This document shows positions 63,462 to 64,000 of a stretch of 64,000 nt of DNA, one piece after another. A program made the translations under genes and the position numbers. Numbering within the stretch: the stretch's first letter is position 1; every line of letters begins with the position of its first letter. Source of the stretch: Bacillus sp. F19. GTDB taxonomy: Bacteria > Bacillota > Bacilli > Bacillales > Bacillaceae. The stretch covers positions 2,444,001 through 2,508,000 of the forward strand of contig CP085710.1 in assembly GCA_023823795.1 (NCBI GenBank). Reading direction: 5' to 3'. The notes under the pieces were generated by a model that was not told the origin of the DNA, did not search any database, and saw only the letters and a program-made list of their open reading frames with translations.

Positions 63462-64000
63462 CCGCTAAACGGGGGCCAGGACGGGTCACCATGTCGCTGT
63501 TTACGTCAAACACCTGTTTTGACTGAACAGCTTTTACTTCCTTCCAGCCGCTTCTGTTTAGAACTTGTTCAGCTGGATTTTCAACGTAGTAGCCATATGT
63601 AGTGATGATCACATCAGGATTGCTGCTGACGATTTTCTCTTCGTCCATTTTTACCCAGCCTTCTTCAGATGCAGCTACATTTACCGCTCCAATCATTTCA
63701 AGCATTTCATTCATGAATGTTCCTTTGCCTGTTGTGTAAATATCAGGCTGAGGAGAGACTTCAACCCATACTCGTTTTTCGTCTTTGACAGCTTTTGCTT
63801 TTTCCTTGATGGTCTTAACTTTTGCTTCCATATCTGCGATGATGCTGTCAGCTTTATCTAACGTGCCTGTTGCCTTCCCGACTGTGCGGATCGCTTTGTA
63901 TACTTGGTCAAACGAATTTTGTGAGCCGACAATAAACACCTTGATGCCTGCTGCTTCAAACTGTTTGATGATTTCCCCGTGATTTTGGGCATGGTAATCC
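63409..64000 (-). CDS. btuF: BtuF-type corrinoid-binding protein (5' end beyond the window)
   Basis: C-terminal two thirds of a periplasmic-binding-protein-like (helical backbone, PF01497) lipoprotein: FEAAGIKVFIVGSQNSFDQVYKAIRTVGKATGT, the long linker helix, YTTGKGTFMNEMLEMIGAVNVAA and NPDVIITTYGYY. The frame is open to the right edge, so the signal peptide and any cobalamin riboswitch lie outside. It delivers cobalamin or cobinamide to BtuCD. Confidence 0.92.
   Translation of the reverse strand, partial: DYHAQNHGEIIKQFEAAGIKVFIVGSQNSFDQVYKAIRTVGKATGTLDKADSIIADMEAKVKTIKEKAKAVKDEKRVWVEVSPQPDIYTTGKGTFMNEMLEMIGAVNVAASEEGWVKMDEEKIVSSNPDVIITTYGYYVENPAEQVLNRSGWKEVKAVQSKQVFDVNSDMVTRPGPRLADGVEELGKLIYPDVFKK

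Overview
The window is low-GC Gram-positive DNA from an endospore-forming Bacillaceae chromosome (Bacillus/Metabacillus-like). The evidence is a long block in the same order as the Bacillus subtilis lexA to parC region: lexA, yneA, yneB, ynzC, tkt, sirA, yneF, ynzD, ccdA, ccdB, ccdC, yneK, cotM, sspP, sspO, citB/acnA, yneN, sspN, tlp, yneP, yneQ, yneR, plsY, yneT, parE and parC. It carries spore coat and small acid-soluble spore protein genes, a Spo0E-type phosphatase and a Spo0A box. No rRNA, tRNA or CRISPR was seen.

Layout. (1) 1-6 kb is an accessory catabolic scar. It holds the last codons of a Baeyer-Villiger monooxygenase, a wrecked acyl-CoA ligase end, an intact aldehyde dehydrogenase, an MFS carrier and a short-chain dehydrogenase, then relics of a serine recombinase and a TetR regulator. 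(2) 6-7.6 kb is a divergent CorA-like membrane protein. (3) 7.7-35.3 kb is the conserved core block: SOS response, transketolase, sporulation control, cytochrome c maturation, spore proteins, aconitase, phospholipid synthesis and topoisomerase IV. A decayed 2.3 kb integrative element (12.8-15.1 kb) sits in the 3' end of yneF and supplies a replacement C-terminus. (4) 35.3-38.3 kb holds small membrane proteins, an alsT relic, a metallopeptidase-like gene with an in-frame stop, and a secreted glycerophosphodiesterase. (5) 38.5-42.5 kb is a BirA-controlled bioY-acyl-CoA ligase-thiolase operon followed by hydratase and ribokinase relics. (6) 43-46.7 kb holds a broken formylglycine-generating-enzyme-like gene and a YxlE/F/G-like ABC module with a divergent HTH regulator. 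(7) 46.8-56.5 kb is mainly secreted and accessory functions: a penicillin acylase behind a perfect cre site, an M4 neutral protease, an acetyltransferase, a nucleotidyltransferase, an ArsR-AHSA1 pair and an MFS pump, with helicase and SGNH-hydrolase relics. (8) 56.7-64 kb is a compact cobalamin/cobinamide uptake and salvage operon (btuFCD-cbiB-cobD-cobU-cobS-cobC plus a CobU-like gene) running off the right edge.

The window contains about 17 pseudogenes or fragments. Several differ from an intact frame by a single base, often in a homopolymer (ccdB, padR, a DUF2639 gene). These are either true decay or assembly errors, and the sequence alone cannot tell. Regulation is readable at many sites: three LexA boxes between lexA and yneA, a Spo0A box before sirA, a CcpC-type ATAA-N7-TTAT site before aconitase, a BirA operator overlapping the bioY ribosome binding site, a CcpA cre before penicillin acylase, and palindromes before padR and the YxlE-like operon. 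I did not find a convincing wholly undescribed system. The most unusual objects are the yneF-targeting element, the palindrome that appears to have rewritten a pseudogene, and the YxlEFG-like module apparently re-wired to an HTH regulator.
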